Positions 40,219-50,753 of a stretch of DNA of 64,000 bases are shown one piece after another (positions within the stretch are counted from its first letter, which is position 1; the number at the start of each line of letters is the position of its first letter). A program made the translations under genes and the position numbers. A model generated the notes under the pieces. It made no database searches. It saw only the letters and a list, made by a program, of their open reading frames with translations, and was not told where the DNA came from. Source of the stretch: Paenibacillus sp. JJ-223. Lineage in GTDB: Bacteria > Bacillota > Bacilli > Paenibacillales > Paenibacillaceae. Location: NCBI RefSeq assembly GCF_927798175.1, contig NZ_CAKMMP010000004.1:1-64000 (forward strand), written 5' to 3'.

Positions 40219-42558
40219 CTACAATTGGATTCCCGTTTGCTCTACCAGTGCATGCTGCAGCACTTGATCCATGTGGGCTACGGGCACAAATTCCACATCT
40301 TCCTTGATGCTGTCCGGAATGTCCCGCAAATCCCGCTCATTGTCCTTGGGCAATAATATTTTTTTGTAACCCGCGCGATGGGCAGCGAGGGACTTCTCCT
40401 TCAGGCCGCCAATCGGCAAAACGCGTCCACGCAGCGTGATTTCGCCTGTCATGGCGATGTCTTTGGAGACGTGTTTGTTGGTCAGCGCCGAGATGAGAGC
40501 CGTCGCCATCGTGATTCCCGCCGACGGACCATCCTTCGGAATCGCTCCCTCCGGTACGTGAATGTGAATGTCGTTTTTCTCGTGAAAATCGGCCGGAATG
40601 CCCAGCTGAGCCGCTTTGGAACGGGTATAGCTGAATGCCGCCTGGGCGGATTCCTTCATGACATCACCGAGCTTGCCCGTCAACGTCAGCTTGCCCGTAC
40701 CTGGCACCACGGTGACCTCAATCACAAGCGTGTCCCCGCCGACCTCGGTCCATGCTAGCCCCGTCACCGTACCGATTTGATCTTCCAATTCGGCCATCCC
40801 GTAACGGAATTTGCCTGGGCCCAAATATTCCTTAACGTCATCCGGCTCGATGTTAATCGGCGTTTCCGCGCCTGAAACGATATTTTTCGCCGCTTTGCGG
40901 CAGAGCGAAGCCATCTGTTGTTCCAGGTTGCGTACGCCGGATTCGCGGGTGTATTCACGAATGACGCGCAGCAAGCTATCGTCTCCCACATGCAGTTGGT
41001 TTTCTTCCAGGCCATGATCGCGTTTCTGCTTCGGAAGCAGATAGTTTTTGGCAATCTGCAGCTTCTCCAGCTCCGTATAACCCGGGATGTTCAGCATTTC
41101 CATGCGATCCAGAAGCGGACGCGGAATGTTGTGCACCGTATTGGCCGTCGTTACAAACATGACGTTGGATAAGTCAAAAGGCAGCTCCACGAAATGGTCG
41201 CTGAACGTATTGTTTTGCTCCGGATCGAGCACTTCGAGCAGCGCAGCTGACGGATCGCCCCGGAAGTCCGAAGCCATTTTGTCGATCTCGTCCAGCAGGA
41301 AAACAGGATTCAACGAACCTGCCGTCTTCATGCCTTGAATAACGCGCCCCGGCATCGCCCCTACATAGGTGCGCCGATGACCGCGAATTTCGGCTTCATC
41401 CCGCACGCCGCCCAAGGAAATGCGCACAAATTCCCGACCGAGCGATCTGGCAATGGAACGGGCCAGCGACGTTTTGCCGACCCCTGGCGGTCCCACCAGG
41501 CATAGAATCGGTCCTTTAAGCTTTTTCACCAGCTTCTGAACGGCCAAATACTCAAGCACGCGTTCCTTCGGTTTCTCCAGGCCATAATGATCGGCATTCA
41601 GCACGTCCTCGGCCTTCTGGATATCGAGATCGTCCTCGGTCATATGGCTCCACGGCAGAGCCAGCAGCCAATCCACATAGTTGCGAATAACCCCGCCTTC
41701 GGCGGAGCTTGCGGGCATTTTTTCAAGGCGATCGATTTCCTTCTCGATTTTTTCCTTGACCTGCTCAGGCAGATTCAGTGCTTCCATCTGGCTCCGCAGC
41801 TCTTCCACTTCGCCGGCACGGCCTTCTTTTTCGCCGAGCTCCTTCTGGATTGCTTTCATCTGTTCGCGCAAGTAATATTCCTTTTGTGTTTTTTCCATCT
41901 GTTTTTTCACGCGCTGGCTGATCTTTCGTTCCAGTTCGAGCACTTCGCGTTCGTTATTCAAAATGTCAAGCAGCTTCTCCAGCCGCTCACGCACGTCGAT
42001 CGTTTCCAAAATCTCCTGTTTGTCCTTGATTTTAAGGGACAGGTGGCTTGTAATCACGTCGGCAAGACGTCCCGGCTCTTCAATGTCCGACACAGCCGCA
42101 AGCGTCTCGGGAGTTACTTTTTTAGATAAATTAATATAGGTTTCGAACTGGTTAAGCACCGTCCGCATAAGCGCATCCGTCTCCGGATGAACGTTGTCCT
42201 CTTCAGGCAGCTCCTGCGCGAGCACCTCGTAAAATTCCTCGTTATCCGTATATTCAATGATTTCAGCCCGTTCCAGGCCTTCCACCAGCACACGAATCGT
42301 TCCGTTAGGCAGCTTCAGCATTTGTCTGACCTTGGCTACCGTTCCGATTTTGAAAATATCCTCAGGGGTAGGTTCCTCAATATTGACTTCGGCTTGGGAA
42401 CACAGGAGAATCAAATGTTCTTCTACCATCGCTTTTTCTAAAGCCTTGACCGATTTCTCCCGGCCCACATCGAGATGCAGTACCATACTCGGGTAGACGA
42501 GAAGTCCTCTTAAAGGCAGTAAAGGAAAACGACGACCTTTCGTTTTGCTCGGTCCCAT
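40219..42558 (-). CDS. lonA: ATP-dependent protease LonA
   Basis: Cytoplasmic AAA+ serine protease that degrades damaged and regulatory proteins. The 779-residue chain has an N-terminal substrate domain ([20 protein letters not shown]), the Walker A loop [18 protein letters not shown] near residue 350 and the protease domain with the catalytic Ser in [14 protein letters not shown] near 675 and the Lys about 43 residues later. The start is the ATG at 42558 because GGAGGTG lies 8 nt upstream; an earlier ATG has no site. It follows lonB, as in Bacillus. Confidence 0.97.
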   Translation of the reverse strand: MGPSKTKGRRFPLLPLRGLLVYPSMVLHLDVGREKSVKALEKAMVEEHLILLCSQAEVNIEEPTPEDIFKIGTVAKVRQMLKLPNGTIRVLVEGLERAEIIEYTDNEEFYEVLAQELPEEDNVHPETDALMRTVLNQFETYINLSKKVTPETLAAVSDIEEPGRLADVITSHLSLKIKDKQEILETIDVRERLEKLLDILNNEREVLELERKISQRVKKQMEKTQKEYYLREQMKAIQKELGEKEGRAGEVEELRSQMEALNLPEQVKEKIEKEIDRLEKMPASSAEGGVIRNYVDWLLALPWSHMTEDDLDIQKAEDVLNADHYGLEKPKERVLEYLAVQKLVKKLKGPILCLVGPPGVGKTSLARSIARSLGREFVRISLGGVRDEAEIRGHRRTYVGAMPGRVIQGMKTAGSLNPVFLLDEIDKMASDFRGDPSAALLEVLDPEQNNTFSDHFVELPFDLSNVMFVTTANTVHNIPRPLLDRMEMLNIPGYTELEKLQIAKNYLLPKQKRDHGLEENQLHVGDDSLLRVIREYTRESGVRNLEQQMASLCRKAAKNIVSGAETPINIEPDDVKEYLGPGKFRYGMAELEDQIGTVTGLAWTEVGGDTLVIEVTVVPGTGKLTLTGKLGDVMKESAQAAFSYTRSKAAQLGIPADFHEKNDIHIHVPEGAIPKDGPSAGITMATALISALTNKHVSKDIAMTGEITLRGRVLPIGGLKEKSLAAHRAGYKKILLPKDNERDLRDIPDSIKEDVEFVPVAHMDQVLQHALVEQTGIQL

Positions 42559-42643
42559 CGCTTTCGCACCTCCAATGGCTCTCAGGTTGTAATCCATATT
42601 ATTTTATCAAATGTTCACATAAAAAACCAATGAAGGGAAGCTC

Positions 42644-44401
42644 TTAGCAGCTTCCCGAATCGCTAACCTTTCCCGGGCGCGGCAGATCCGCGCGCAAAAT
42701 GGAGGCAGAGGCCGGCGGAAAAATGTCTGAGGCCGGCGCAGCCGGTTCCTCCACCATTCGCTGCTCCTTGGCCTGCTGGGCATCCGGCACCCATGAGAAA
42801 ACCTCTTGGAATACCTCCTGCACCGTACTCACGGGCACCACCCGCACACCGTCCAGGTTTTCAAAAATGGACTGCCAATTTTCAGCCGGGATGATGACCT
42901 TTTTGGCCCCCGCCTGGAAGGCTGCCTCCACTTTGGCCAACACGCCGCCGATCGGCTTCACGCGGCCATGGATGCTGATCTCGCCCGTCATGGCCATTTC
43001 GTGGTCTACCGGGCGCTCCTGTATGGCCGAAGCGATCGCAGTTGCCATCGCAATCCCCGCAGACGGGCCGTCAATGGGCGTACCTCCCGGAAAGTTGATA
43101 TGCAAATCATAATCATATGGGCGAAGTCCCATCGACTTCAGTACGGTGAGCACGTTTTCCACCGAGCCTTTGGCCATGCTCTTGCGCCGAAGCGTGCGGG
43201 ATCCGCCGCCGATTTCTTCTTCATCCACTACACCCGTAATGTTGATGCGTCCTTGTTCTTTTGCCGCCGGCACAGCCGATACTTCAATTTCGAGAATGGT
43301 GCCCATGTTCGGCCCATATACGGCCAAACCGTTTACGAAACCGACCTGCGGATGCTGGGGAATTTTGCGCTCCGGGCGTGGTTGAATCTGGCTGCTGCCA
43401 GCTACCCATTCCACGTCAGATGCCTGCAGCATCTCGCGCTTCTCTGTCAACGCAAGCCCGGCGGCAAGCTGAACGATGTTTACCGCTTCGCGTCCATTGG
43501 TCGCATAGCGCTTCACAACGTCCACTGCCTCGGGGCAGGGGTTGAAGCCAATCTTTTGAATTGCGTCCTCGGCGATCCGCCCAATCTCCTCCGGCAGCAG
43601 TGGACGGAAATATACTTCCATACAGCGCGAACGCAATGCAGGCGGAAGCTCATGCGGCGAACGCGTGGTCGCACCAACCAGACGAAAATCAGCAGGTAGA
43701 CCGTTTTGGAAAATATCGTGGATATAAGCAGGAGTATGTGTGTCCTCTGAATTATAGTACGCACTTTCCAAAAAGACTTTGCGGTCTTCCAGCACTTTTA
43801 GTAATTTGTTCATCTGAATGGAGTGCAATTCGCCAATCTCGTCAATAAAAAGCATGCCTCCGTGGGCCTTCGTCACCGCCCCGGGTTTCGGCTGCGGAAT
43901 GCCGGCAACACCCATGGCCCCAGCTCCCTGATAAATGGGATCATGTACCGATCCGATCAACGGGTCAGCAATTCCGCGCTCGTCGAACCGGGCGGTCGTG
44001 GCGTCCAGCTCCGTAAACTTGGCGTCCGGCTTAAACGGGGACGACGGATTTTTTTTCGCTTCCTCCAACACTACCCTTGCCGCAGCCGTTTTTCCGACGC
44101 CCGGAGGCCCATAAATGATGACGTGCTGCGGGTTGGCACTGCATAATGCCGCTTTCAGAGCGCGCAACCCGTCCTTTTGTCCAACAATATCGTTTATCGT
44201 CATCGGCCGCGTCTTTTCCGCCAGCGGCTTTGTCAGCGAGATGGAGCGCAGCTTGCGCAGCTTCTCCAGCTCCTTGCGGGATTCGCGCTCAACCGCACCG
44301 CGGTTTGTTTTCTGGCTCCGAAGCAGATTCCAGAAGTATAAGCCGATCACCACGCCGAAAAATAGCTGAATCAACATGAATACCATACCTAATTCACCCA
44401 T
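42644..44401 (-). CDS. lonB: LonB, membrane-anchored Lon-type protease
   Basis: A 585-residue Lon-B type protease made in the forespore of Bacillus under sigma-F. It has one N-terminal membrane segment (MVFMLIQLFFGVVIGLYFWNL) instead of the LonA N-domain. The Walker A loop [16 protein letters not shown] near residue 98 follows, then FIDEIGELHSIQMN, and the catalytic Ser in DGPSAGIAMATAIAS near 475. The start at ATG 44401 has AGGAGG 10 nt upstream. It precedes lonA directly. I did not find a convincing sigma-F promoter by eye. Confidence 0.93.
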   Translation of the reverse strand: MGELGMVFMLIQLFFGVVIGLYFWNLLRSQKTNRGAVERESRKELEKLRKLRSISLTKPLAEKTRPMTINDIVGQKDGLRALKAALCSANPQHVIIYGPPGVGKTAAARVVLEEAKKNPSSPFKPDAKFTELDATTARFDERGIADPLIGSVHDPIYQGAGAMGVAGIPQPKPGAVTKAHGGMLFIDEIGELHSIQMNKLLKVLEDRKVFLESAYYNSEDTHTPAYIHDIFQNGLPADFRLVGATTRSPHELPPALRSRCMEVYFRPLLPEEIGRIAEDAIQKIGFNPCPEAVDVVKRYATNGREAVNIVQLAAGLALTEKREMLQASDVEWVAGSSQIQPRPERKIPQHPQVGFVNGLAVYGPNMGTILEIEVSAVPAAKEQGRINITGVVDEEEIGGGSRTLRRKSMAKGSVENVLTVLKSMGLRPYDYDLHINFPGGTPIDGPSAGIAMATAIASAIQERPVDHEMAMTGEISIHGRVKPIGGVLAKVEAAFQAGAKKVIIPAENWQSIFENLDGVRVVPVSTVQEVFQEVFSWVPDAQQAKEQRMVEEPAAPASDIFPPASASILRADLPRPGKVSDSGSC

Positions 44402-44546
44402 GTCTCCACATCCTCCTGTCCAGTATTCATTATTCTGAGACCATGCTAATACTTGGTAGTATAGCCTTTTCCCTAAGACGTAAACGGGCAGGAATGAAAT
44501 TATGTGGATTAACGTTACGGCTCGACGGTTGGTCGGCTTGCAAACA

Positions 44547-44580
44547 CAAGAAAACCCGCCATCGCTGACGGGTTTTCTTG
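44547..44580 (-). terminator. Terminator after ispG
   Basis: Perfect 12-bp arms (CAAGAAAACCCG and its complement) with a 10-nt loop, T-rich on both sides. It lies between ispG and lonB. Confidence 0.75.
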
Positions 44581-44606
44581 TATTTTGCATATGAATGATC
44601 GAGCAA

Positions 44607-45704
44607 TCAGTGCGATCGACCAGGAATAACTCCTGTTTTCTCATAGGCTTCGACGATTTGATCAATTTCCTTTTTGAGTTCGTCGACCATAATTTCTTCC
44701 GGTACCTTGCGAATCATTTGGCCGTGACGGAACAGCAGTCCTTCGCCGCGCGCTCCCGCAATGCCGATATCCGCTTCCTTCGCCTCTCCCGGACCGTTAA
44801 CGGCACAACCAAGCACGGAGACCTTGATCGGCACTTTCAGCTTCGAAATGTATTCCTCGACCTCGTTGGCAATCGAGAATAGGTCGATATCCAGACGTCC
44901 GCATGTCGGACAGGAAATCAGCGTCGCTGCATTGGAAATCAATCCAAAGGTTTTGAGCAAATCGCGGGCAACCTTGATTTCTTCCACCGGGTCCGCGCTG
45001 AGCGAAATACGCATCGTGGAACCGATGCCCATCGACAACAGCGCGCCCATGCCGGCAGAACTTTTGATCGTTCCCGAGAACAGCGTCCCCGCTTCCGTAA
45101 TACCCAGATGCAGCGGATACCTGATTAGCTCGGCTGCCTTGGAGTACGCCGCAATAGCCATCGGCACATCTGAAGCTTTGAGCGATACGATAATGTCGTG
45201 GAAATCGAGTTCTTCCAGAATGCCTATGTGATAAAGGGCACTTTCTACCATAGCATCGGCTGTAGGATATCCGTATTTTTCAAGCAAATGATTCTCAAGC
45301 GACCCGGCATTGACCCCGATCCGAATCGGAATGCCACGTTCTTTGCAGGCTTTGACGACCTCTTCGACTTTCGCACGTTTACCGATGTTGCCCGGATTGA
45401 TCCGCACTTTATCGATCCCGTTCTCGATCGCCAGAAGAGCAAGCTTGTAGTTGAAATGAATATCCGCCACCAGTGGAATATGAATGCGTTTTTTGATCTC
45501 CTTGATGGCTGCGGCAGCTTCCTCATTATTCACTGTTACACGCACGATCTGGCATCCTGCTTCCTCAAGTCGCAAAATCTCTGCTACGGTTGCCTCAACG
45601 TCTGCCGTCTTGGTTGTACACATGCTTTGGATAATGACTTCGTTGTTGCCGCCGATCGTTAAGTTCCCGACCTTGACGGGACGTGTATCTTGTCTTAAAT
45701 ACAT
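44607..45704 (-). CDS. ispG: 4-hydroxy-3-methylbut-2-enyl-diphosphate synthase (flavodoxin)
   Basis: Iron-sulfur enzyme of the non-mevalonate isoprenoid pathway. The 365-residue protein has [20 protein letters not shown] at residue 24, [18 protein letters not shown] near 100 and the cluster-ligand segments [11 protein letters not shown] near 265 and [16 protein letters not shown] near 300. The start is the ATG at 45704 with GGGGAGAG upstream. Its position between clpX and lonB is not the Bacillus order, where this gene is elsewhere. Confidence 0.96.
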   Translation of the reverse strand: MYLRQDTRPVKVGNLTIGGNNEVIIQSMCTTKTADVEATVAEILRLEEAGCQIVRVTVNNEEAAAAIKEIKKRIHIPLVADIHFNYKLALLAIENGIDKVRINPGNIGKRAKVEEVVKACKERGIPIRIGVNAGSLENHLLEKYGYPTADAMVESALYHIGILEELDFHDIIVSLKASDVPMAIAAYSKAAELIRYPLHLGITEAGTLFSGTIKSSAGMGALLSMGIGSTMRISLSADPVEEIKVARDLLKTFGLISNAATLISCPTCGRLDIDLFSIANEVEEYISKLKVPIKVSVLGCAVNGPGEAKEADIGIAGARGEGLLFRHGQMIRKVPEEIMVDELKKEIDQIVEAYEKTGVIPGRSH

Positions 45705-45734
45705 GAGTGATTTCTCTCCCCATAACGTCAAAGC

Positions 45735-45773
45735 TCCACCTTAACAGAATGCCTTACGCCTTCTGCCAAGGTG
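45735..45773 (-). terminator. Hairpin between clpX and ispG
   Basis: CTCCACCTT and AAGGTGGAG arms with a 21-nt loop just upstream of ispG. There is no long T-run, so it may attenuate or process the transcript rather than end it. Confidence 0.4.
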
Positions 45774-45821
45774 GAGAACTGACAAGTCTATATTTCAGAG
45801 CCGGACGGAAAAGCGCCTGAT

Positions 45822-47075
45822 TCAGGCACTCTCCTCCTGCTTGTCGTCCTTCGATTGGCCAAGTTCAGGCACGACTTTTTTCTCTACAACCTCTTCGGTA
45901 ATCACGCAGTTCGTAACATCTTCGCGCGAAGGCACTTCATACATGATATCCAGCATGATGCCCTCGATGATCGCACGCAATCCGCGTGCACCCGTGTTAC
46001 GTTTAATCGCTTCTTTGGCGATGGCAAGCAAAGCAGCCGGTTCGAAGGACAGATTAACATTGTCCATCTCAAGCAGCTTCTGATATTGTTTGGTCAACGC
46101 ATTTTTCGGCTCGGACAAAATCCGTACCAGCGTGTCTTCATCCAGCGGCTCCAACGTGGAGATTACTGGAAGACGACCTACGAACTCCGGAATCAAACCG
46201 AATTTCAACAGGTCTTCCGGCAGAACCATGCCCAGGTATTCGCCTGGCTTCAGGTCCTTTTGCTCGGATACGGTGTTGAAACCGATCACTTTTTTGCCGA
46301 TCCGGCGTTTGATCATTTGCTCCAGACCATCGAAGGCTCCGCCGCAGATGAACAAAATGTTCGTCGTATCGATCTGGATAAACTCTTGATGCGGATGCTT
46401 GCGGCCACCTTGCGGCGGAACCGAAGCAACCGTACCCTCCAAAATTTTAAGCAATGCTTGCTGCACACCTTCACCCGATACGTCGCGTGTAATAGACGGA
46501 TTCTCGGATTTGCGCGCCACTTTATCAATCTCATCAATATAAATAATTCCGCGTTCCGCTTTTTCCACATCGTAGTCCGCAGCTTGAATCAATTTGAGCA
46601 AAATGTTCTCAACGTCCTCACCTACGTAACCTGCTTCCGTCAAGGAAGTGGCATCCGCAATGGCAAAAGGAACGTTAAGGATTTTGGCCATCGTTTGCGC
46701 GAGCAACGTTTTACCGGAACCGGTAGGACCGAGCAGCAGGATATTACTCTTTTGCAGCTCGACATCCTCAATTTTGTTTTGTGTGTTGATCCGTTTATAG
46801 TGGTTATACACCGCTACGGAAAGAGATTTTTTCGCAAAATCTTGTCCAATGACGTATTGGTCGAGAATGTCGCGGATTTCTTTCGGTTTCGGAATATCTT
46901 TCAGATCAAGCTCTTCATCATGTCCGAGCTCTTCCTCCACGATTTCGGTGCACAACTCGATGCATTCATCACAAATGTAAACACCAGGTCCCGCAACAAG
47001 CTTGCGAACTTGCTCCTGAGATTTACCGCAAAAAGAGCATTTCAGCTGCCCTTTCTCATCGTTGAATTTAAACAT
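45822..47075 (-). CDS. clpX: ATP-dependent Clp protease ATP-binding subunit ClpX
   Basis: AAA+ unfoldase that feeds ClpP. The 417-residue protein has a zinc-binding domain with two Cys pairs ([11 protein letters not shown] and [10 protein letters not shown]). Walker [15 protein letters not shown] near residue 117 and the IGF-loop ClpP contact [12 protein letters not shown] near 260 follow. AAAGGGGTGG precedes the ATG. clpP ends 15 bp upstream, so both partners are made from one transcript. Confidence 0.98.
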   Translation of the reverse strand: MFKFNDEKGQLKCSFCGKSQEQVRKLVAGPGVYICDECIELCTEIVEEELGHDEELDLKDIPKPKEIRDILDQYVIGQDFAKKSLSVAVYNHYKRINTQNKIEDVELQKSNILLLGPTGSGKTLLAQTMAKILNVPFAIADATSLTEAGYVGEDVENILLKLIQAADYDVEKAERGIIYIDEIDKVARKSENPSITRDVSGEGVQQALLKILEGTVASVPPQGGRKHPHQEFIQIDTTNILFICGGAFDGLEQMIKRRIGKKVIGFNTVSEQKDLKPGEYLGMVLPEDLLKFGLIPEFVGRLPVISTLEPLDEDTLVRILSEPKNALTKQYQKLLEMDNVNLSFEPAALLAIAKEAIKRNTGARGLRAIIEGIMLDIMYEVPSREDVTNCVITEEVVEKKVVPELGQSKDDKQEESA

Positions 47076-47089
47076 GTGAAACCACCCCT

Positions 47090-47680
47090 TTAGGAATTGA
47101 TCGGTCTGGTGAGCACCTGGTCAATAATGCCGTAAGCCTTGGCTTCTTCAGCGCTCATGAAAAAATCACGGTCCGTATCCCGCTCAATTTTATCAAGGGG
47201 CTGACCTGTACGTTCGACGTAAATCTGGTTCAATTTTTGGCGCGTCTTGATGATCCAGTCTGCATGGATTTTAATGTCCGCAGCCTGTCCTTGTATGCCG
47301 CCGAGCGGCTGGTGGATCATCACTTCGCTATTGGAGAGCGCATATCTTTTGCCAGGCGCGCCGGCTGTCAGCAGCAACGATCCCATACTTGCCGCCATCC
47401 CTACGCAGATGGTAGAAACATCTGGCTTAATATATTGCATCGTATCGTATATACCCATTCCTGCGGTGACAGAGCCACCCGGCGAATTAATGTACAAGCT
47501 GATATCCTTCTCGGGATCCTCGGCCGCCAAGAACAAAAGCTGTGCTATGACAAGATTGGCTACATCGTCATCAATCGCACTGGTCAGAAAGATAATGCGA
47601 TCCTTCAGCAAACGCGAATATATATCGTAAGACCGTTCGCCTCGATTGGTTTGTTCCACAACCATTGGCACCAGACTCAT
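47090..47680 (-). CDS. clpP: ATP-dependent Clp protease proteolytic subunit ClpP
   Basis: Serine protease barrel partner of ClpX/ClpC. The 196-residue protein has the catalytic Ser in [12 protein letters not shown] near residue 98, the His in [11 protein letters not shown] near 123 and the Asp in RDTDRDFFM near 172. The start is the ATG at 47680 ([10 protein letters not shown]) with GAGG upstream. In Bacillus clpP is elsewhere; the tig-clpP-clpX order here is the one common in other bacteria. Confidence 0.98.
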   Translation of the reverse strand: MSLVPMVVEQTNRGERSYDIYSRLLKDRIIFLTSAIDDDVANLVIAQLLFLAAEDPEKDISLYINSPGGSVTAGMGIYDTMQYIKPDVSTICVGMAASMGSLLLTAGAPGKRYALSNSEVMIHQPLGGIQGQAADIKIHADWIIKTRQKLNQIYVERTGQPLDKIERDTDRDFFMSAEEAKAYGIIDQVLTRPINS

Positions 47681-47745
47681 GAGACCAACCTCTTTTCTAC
47701 ATGTAATTGGACATCGGGCCACCATTAAAGCATACCCCAAATTTT

Positions 47746-47774
47746 ATTCTAACACGTTCCGATGACAATGTCAT
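47746..47774 (-). promoter_or_regulatory. clpP promoter
   Basis: On the minus strand the -35 is ATGACA (47769-47774), the spacer is 17 nt and the -10 is TAGAAT (47746-47751). A second possible -35 (TTGACA) lies upstream of it. I looked for CtsR heptamer pairs and found only a poor match near 47815-47835, so CtsR control is not shown. Confidence 0.6.
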
Positions 47775-47922
47775 TTTTCCAGGAATGTGTCAAGTAAAAG
47801 TTGGTTTGCTTTTTAGCCTGATCATATTTAACCATGTTTTCTATGTATGTGCAAATCGGAGGCATCCTATGCCCTTATCCCTTTTTAATTCGCTCCGCCG
47901 GGAATCGGAATCTGCAGCCGGT

Positions 47923-47966
47923 AAAAAACCATCCATTTCGTGAATCATTTATGCATAAAATGGATG
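47923..47966 (-). terminator. Second terminator between tig and clpP
   Basis: CATCCATTT and AAATGGATG arms followed by GTTTTTTACC on the minus strand, about 10 bp after the first terminator. The two form a back-to-back pair that isolates tig from clpP. Confidence 0.65.
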
Positions 47967-47974
47967 TCGTAATT

Positions 47975-48009
47975 TAAAAATAAGGCACGCAATGAATCAC
48001 GTGCCTTAT
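47975..48009 (-). terminator. Terminator after tig
   Basis: ATAAGGCACG and CGTGCCTTAT arms with a 10-nt loop, followed by TTTTTAAATT on the minus strand. Confidence 0.8.
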
Positions 48010-48039
48010 CGTTATTCAGCTGTTATCCAACAGCTTGTC

Positions 48040-49380
48040 TTATTTTTCGTCAGCTTCTGCAGCAGCTTCTTCCGCTGGAGCTTCAACCGGCTCAACCACA
48101 GTGCTGTTCTCCACGAGAACGTCGATGGTTTTGCGCAGTTTCACTTCTTCGCGAAGGCTGTCAAGGGAACCGTTGCTTTCCAGAATGCCGCGGATCTCTT
48201 CAGCGGAACGCTTGTAGGACTCGGCCATTTTTTCAAGCTCTTGATTCACTTCTTCGTCGGAAACTTCGATGTTTTCCGCTTTACCTACAGCTTCCAACAC
48301 GAGGTTGTTGCGAACGCGCTTCGCTGCATCGTCTTTCATTTGTCCTCTCAGGTCAGCTTGCGTTTGACCGGAGAAGCTCAGGAACATTTCGAGGTTCATG
48401 CCTTGGCTGCGCAGACGGTTGTCGAAATCGCGCATCATGTTTTGAACTTCGCTGTCGATCATCGCAGAAGGGATTTCCACTTCGGCGTTTTCGGCCACTT
48501 TTTCCACAACGGCATTCTCTTGAGCGCCTTTGAACTCGTCCGCTTTGCGGGATTCCAGTTGTGTTTTCAGGTCAGCCTTGTACTCTTCCAGAGTATCGAA
48601 TTCGCTGACGTCTTTAGCAAACTCGTCATCCAGCTCAGGAAGCTGTTTGCGTTTGATTTCGTGAACTTTCACTTTGAATACGGCTTGTTTGCCAGCCAGT
48701 TCGGCAGCATGGTACGTTTCAGGGAAAGTCACTTCCACGTCTTTGAAGTCGCCTGTGGACAGACCCACAACTTGCTCTTCGAAACCTGGAATGAATGTGT
48801 TGGAGCCCAGCTCCAAGGAGTAACGCTCCGCTTTGCCGCCTTCGAAAGGAACACCGTCAACGGAGCCGTCGAAGTCGATTACAGCGATATCGCCATTTTG
48901 TGCAGCGCCTTCGTCGATCACAACGAGTTCTGCATGACGTTGTTGAAGACGCTCGAGCTCTTCATTTACGTCTGCTTCAGTTACTTCAGCTTTTGCTACA
49001 GCAACTTCCACACCTTTGTAGTCGCCCAGCGTTACTTCAGGCTTAACGGTTACTTTTGCTTTGAATTTGAAAGCTTGTCCTTTGCCAAATTGCTCGATGT
49101 CCACGTCAGGACGATCTACCGGGAAAATATCCGTTTGATCGATCGCTTCAGTGTAAACCTCTGGCAGCAGAATGTCGATTGCATCCTGATACAGGCTTTC
49201 CACGCCGAAGCGCGCTTCAAAAATCGGACGTGGCACTCTACCTTTACGGAATCCAGGCACGTTCGCTTGTTTTACCACTTTATTAAAAGCTTTGTCGAGA
49301 GCTGCAGCTACACGTTCTGCATCCACTTCAACTTCAAGAACCCCAACGTTCTTCTCTATCTTTTCCCAAGTTGCTTTCAT
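48040..49380 (-). CDS. tig: Trigger factor
   Basis: Ribosome-associated chaperone and peptidyl-prolyl isomerase. The 446-residue protein has the N-terminal ribosome-binding signature with GFRKGRVPR near residue 43, the FKBP-type PPIase domain ([34 protein letters not shown]) at about 150-240, and a helical C-terminal substrate domain. The start ATG at 49380 fits the family N-terminus (MKATWEKIE). It precedes clpP-clpX. Confidence 0.97.
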   Translation of the reverse strand: MKATWEKIEKNVGVLEVEVDAERVAAALDKAFNKVVKQANVPGFRKGRVPRPIFEARFGVESLYQDAIDILLPEVYTEAIDQTDIFPVDRPDVDIEQFGKGQAFKFKAKVTVKPEVTLGDYKGVEVAVAKAEVTEADVNEELERLQQRHAELVVIDEGAAQNGDIAVIDFDGSVDGVPFEGGKAERYSLELGSNTFIPGFEEQVVGLSTGDFKDVEVTFPETYHAAELAGKQAVFKVKVHEIKRKQLPELDDEFAKDVSEFDTLEEYKADLKTQLESRKADEFKGAQENAVVEKVAENAEVEIPSAMIDSEVQNMMRDFDNRLRSQGMNLEMFLSFSGQTQADLRGQMKDDAAKRVRNNLVLEAVGKAENIEVSDEEVNQELEKMAESYKRSAEEIRGILESNGSLDSLREEVKLRKTIDVLVENSTVVEPVEAPAEEAAAEADEK

Positions 49381-49441
49381 TATAAACTGTCCCCTCCAAA
49401 AATTCACATGTTCACGTAGGCGATCACAAAATAACCATTTT

Positions 49442-49470
49442 AGTATAAACAAGTTTACATTCTTTTTCAA
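49442..49470 (-). promoter_or_regulatory. tig promoter
   Basis: On the minus strand the -35 is TTGAAA (49465-49470), the spacer is 17 nt and the -10 is TATACT (49442-49447), 62 bp upstream of the tig start. Confidence 0.75.
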
Positions 49471-49512
49471 GGGGAATCCCTTGAGGCAGGTTAAGGAAAA
49501 CGTTTCCGCCCC

Positions 49513-50454
49513 CTACCCGCCCTCCAAACCTGTCGAAACAAATTGTTTCATGGAACGATATGCCTGCTCCAATCGGAAGCGCAAAGGCCCCGAAACAGCA
49601 TACATGGAACGAATTTCTTCCTCGTCATGTGCCCCGCCCAAACTGTCAGCCACGGTCATGTGCAGGGCGGCTGCCCAGATGTCGGTCATCAAATCATCAT
49701 CTTCAAGCATCGTTTGGTAATCACGCGTCCCGTACACGGCCATGACAAACTGCACCCATAATTCCTGTGCAAAATAAAAAAGCGTTGGCTCGTGCACTTC
49801 CGTTTGATCGGCGACCCTTTCCAAAATGTGAACAATCTGGATCGGAAAATCCTCCGGACTAAGCGGAACCGTTTCTACATCCACCTCGATCCTTTCTTCT
49901 CCCCGTGTAAAAGACACGACCTGCTGCACGCCTCTGCGCCTCAGTGTCTGAAGCACGCGGAATTGAAGCAAAGGATGAAGCGCCTTTTCCTTTAACCAAT
50001 CTATAAGCGCGTCATCGATTTCCGGCAGCTCCAGGTAAGCCAGCTGCTCCAGAGCCAGCATCGTTTGTTCGGATAACGGCTCTTCCTTTACCGTGCGAAG
50101 CAGTTTGTCTGCATAACCGCTATCCTGCTCAAGCTTAAGTCGGGCATGCTCGCGAGCCATGTCTTGTTCGCTGATTTCTTCGTCCTGATCCTCCTGCTCG
50201 GTCTCCGCCATCTGCTCGTATTCGGGAAAAGCAGCCTCAAGCCATTCGAGCAGCGCTCTCCATTCCTCATGATGCCGTTCCTCTTCCCCTTGGCACTGCA
50301 ACAAGAATCGCAGCATATTCATCGCTTCGCCATACCGTTCGTTCTCCAGCATAACCGTCAACTGAATTTGGTAATAGTCCAGCGTTTTCGGAAAAAGAAT
50401 TAAATTATTGTCCTTACCGGTTTCCCGATTATTGGATTCCTTGATAAGGAGCAC
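49513..50454 (-). CDS. ysoA: YsoA-like helical-repeat protein
   Basis: A predicted soluble, acidic, mostly alpha-helical protein of about 300 residues without signal peptide. Segments such as YYQIQLTVMLENERYGEAMNM and LLQFRVLQTLRRRGVQQ look like TPR-type helical hairpins. In Bacillus the gene before tig is ysoA, a TPR-like protein of similar size, so position supports homology. Function is unknown. The start is unclear: the GTG at 50454 directly abuts GAGGAG, too close for use, and no ATG lies within the next 30 codons. The sequence may use a rarer start, or the real start may lie elsewhere. Confidence 0.7.
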   Translation of the reverse strand: MLLIKESNNRETGKDNNLILFPKTLDYYQIQLTVMLENERYGEAMNMLRFLLQCQGEEERHHEEWRALLEWLEAAFPEYEQMAETEQEDQDEEISEQDMAREHARLKLEQDSGYADKLLRTVKEEPLSEQTMLALEQLAYLELPEIDDALIDWLKEKALHPLLQFRVLQTLRRRGVQQVVSFTRGEERIEVDVETVPLSPEDFPIQIVHILERVADQTEVHEPTLFYFAQELWVQFVMAVYGTRDYQTMLEDDDLMTDIWAAALHMTVADSLGGAHDEEEIRSMYAVSGPLRFRLEQAYRSMKQFVSTGLEGG

Positions 50455-50564
50455 CTCCTCATATGTCCTGAATCATCAGTGGCATCAAACCCCGATTCGA
50501 TGTATATTAAACGAAAAACGCGTCCATTTCCCGAGTTCACCTGATATTCTAACATAATGCCAAA

Positions 50565-50645
50565 TATAAGAAAAACTTCAATCGATGTATCATCAAAGAA
50601 GACAGACCGCGTTCATCGGTTGTTTTTCTTGCAATATCAGAAGTG
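50565..50645. repeat. 82-bp hairpin repeat, copy A
   Basis: It starts TATAAGAAAAAC and contains GTTTTTCTT near its end, so the outer parts can pair (AAGAAAAAC/GTTTTTCTT). Inner CGATG can pair with CATCG. Copy B lies 107 bp downstream with five or six differences. Confidence 0.8.
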
Positions 50646-50671
50646 TGTCTTGTTGGATCTCAGTTTGATAT

Positions 50672-50753
50672 TATAAGAAAAACTTCAATCGGTGTATCCG
50701 TCAAAGAAGACAGACCGCGTTTATCGGTTGTTTTTCTTGCAATATCAGAAGTG
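50672..50753. repeat. 82-bp hairpin repeat, copy B
   Basis: Same layout as copy A. The outer AAGAAAAAC/GTTTTTCTT arms are kept exactly, while the inner stem has changed to CGGTG/TATCG, still compatible with pairing through G-U wobbles. Confidence 0.8.

Noticed and set aside
44401-44460. Sigma-F promoter of lonB
   Set aside because: Some resemblance near 44440-44460, but neither the -35 nor the -10 fits the consensus well.
45855-47093. 412-codon plus-strand frame
   Set aside because: Antisense to clpX, with no start context and no motif.
47815-47836. CtsR operator before clpP
   Set aside because: Only a degenerate match to the heptamer pair, at the wrong distance from the promoter.
47992-49419. 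475-codon plus-strand frame
   Set aside because: Antisense to trigger factor. Phe/His/Arg-rich composition is typical of a shadow frame.
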